DNA from: Nitrincola sp. A-D6
GTDB taxonomy: Bacteria > Pseudomonadota > Gammaproteobacteria > Pseudomonadales > Balneatricaceae
Reading direction: 5' to 3'
Length of the DNA: 49,749 nucleotides
NCBI RefSeq assembly: GCF_000764495.1
Contig: NZ_JRLB01000050.1
Coordinates: 1-49,749, forward strand
In this document: one piece after another, positions 49,684 to 49,749 of the stretch
How the letters are laid out: each line of letters opens with the position of its first letter
Position numbering within the stretch: position 1 is the first letter of the stretch
Program-made: the position numbers and the translations under genes
Notes under the pieces: generated by a model
Database searches by the model: none
What the model was told of the DNA's origin: nothing
The model's input: the letters and a program-made list of their open reading frames with translations, nothing else

Positions 49684-49749
49684 GCTACACACTTGTTTAC
49701 AACCTATACCCCCACGACATAGCGCACATCCTTTACATATAAAAGCAAA

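Overview
The window is chromosomal DNA of a gammaproteobacterium, probably a marine or aquatic one. I infer this from gamma-type families (QseBC, PyrC, RarD, SirB2, an ArgR/OruR-like AraC regulator, TRAP transporter, two type V secretion systems), moderate GC and E. coli-like Shine-Dalgarno sites. No tRNA, rRNA, insertion sequence, prophage or CRISPR array was seen.

Layout. (1) 1-9.3 kb is a surface-adhesin locus. On the minus strand it reads autotransporter, lipoprotein hydrolase, TpsB, TpsA; a divergent AraC-type regulator follows. TpsA carries an ALK-like glycine-rich domain and runs off the window. A ~236-bp segment occurs twice, once upstream of each adhesin unit. (2) 9.6-12.8 kb is a glycine betaine/choline ABC importer. 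(3) 12.8-16.6 kb holds a stand-alone Hen1-type RNA methyltransferase, a UMP-CMP-type kinase with an unusual N-terminal domain, and a HelD-like helicase. (4) 16.9-20.3 kb has small membrane proteins, a QseBC-like two-component system and a PepSY protein. (5) 20.5-23.5 kb is aioBA, the periplasmic arsenite oxidase. (6) 23.8-31.3 kb is mixed housekeeping: pyrC, DUF2798, rarD, an MFS transporter, an NlpE-META lipoprotein, SirB2, an RmlD-like reductase and a small soluble PAS/MCP protein. (7) 31.3-36.2 kb has a DctPQM TRAP transporter and a divergent ABC exporter. (8) 36.2-40.5 kb has a lipase/lipoprotein pair, a WYL regulator divergent from a glutathione transferase, and a DUF3047 protein. (9) 40.7-43.3 kb is a complete bufferin operon, bufABCD: DUF2282 precursor, DUF692 (MNIO) modifying enzyme, DUF2063 partner and DoxX. 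This is the most striking system here; its family makes a copper-binding modified peptide. (10) 43.4-49.7 kb is an RpiR regulator divergent from a PotDABC-like importer followed by a DmpA-type (P1) aminopeptidase.

Data quality. Nine genes (tpsB, the autotransporter, the betaine-binding protein, aioA, the MFS transporter, the rmlD-like gene, the ABC exporter, potD, potC) are each broken by a single frameshift. The break lies in or beside a short base run in nearly every case, and the rest of each protein is well preserved. I read these as sequencing or assembly errors and annotate each gene as one unit, giving the position of the break.
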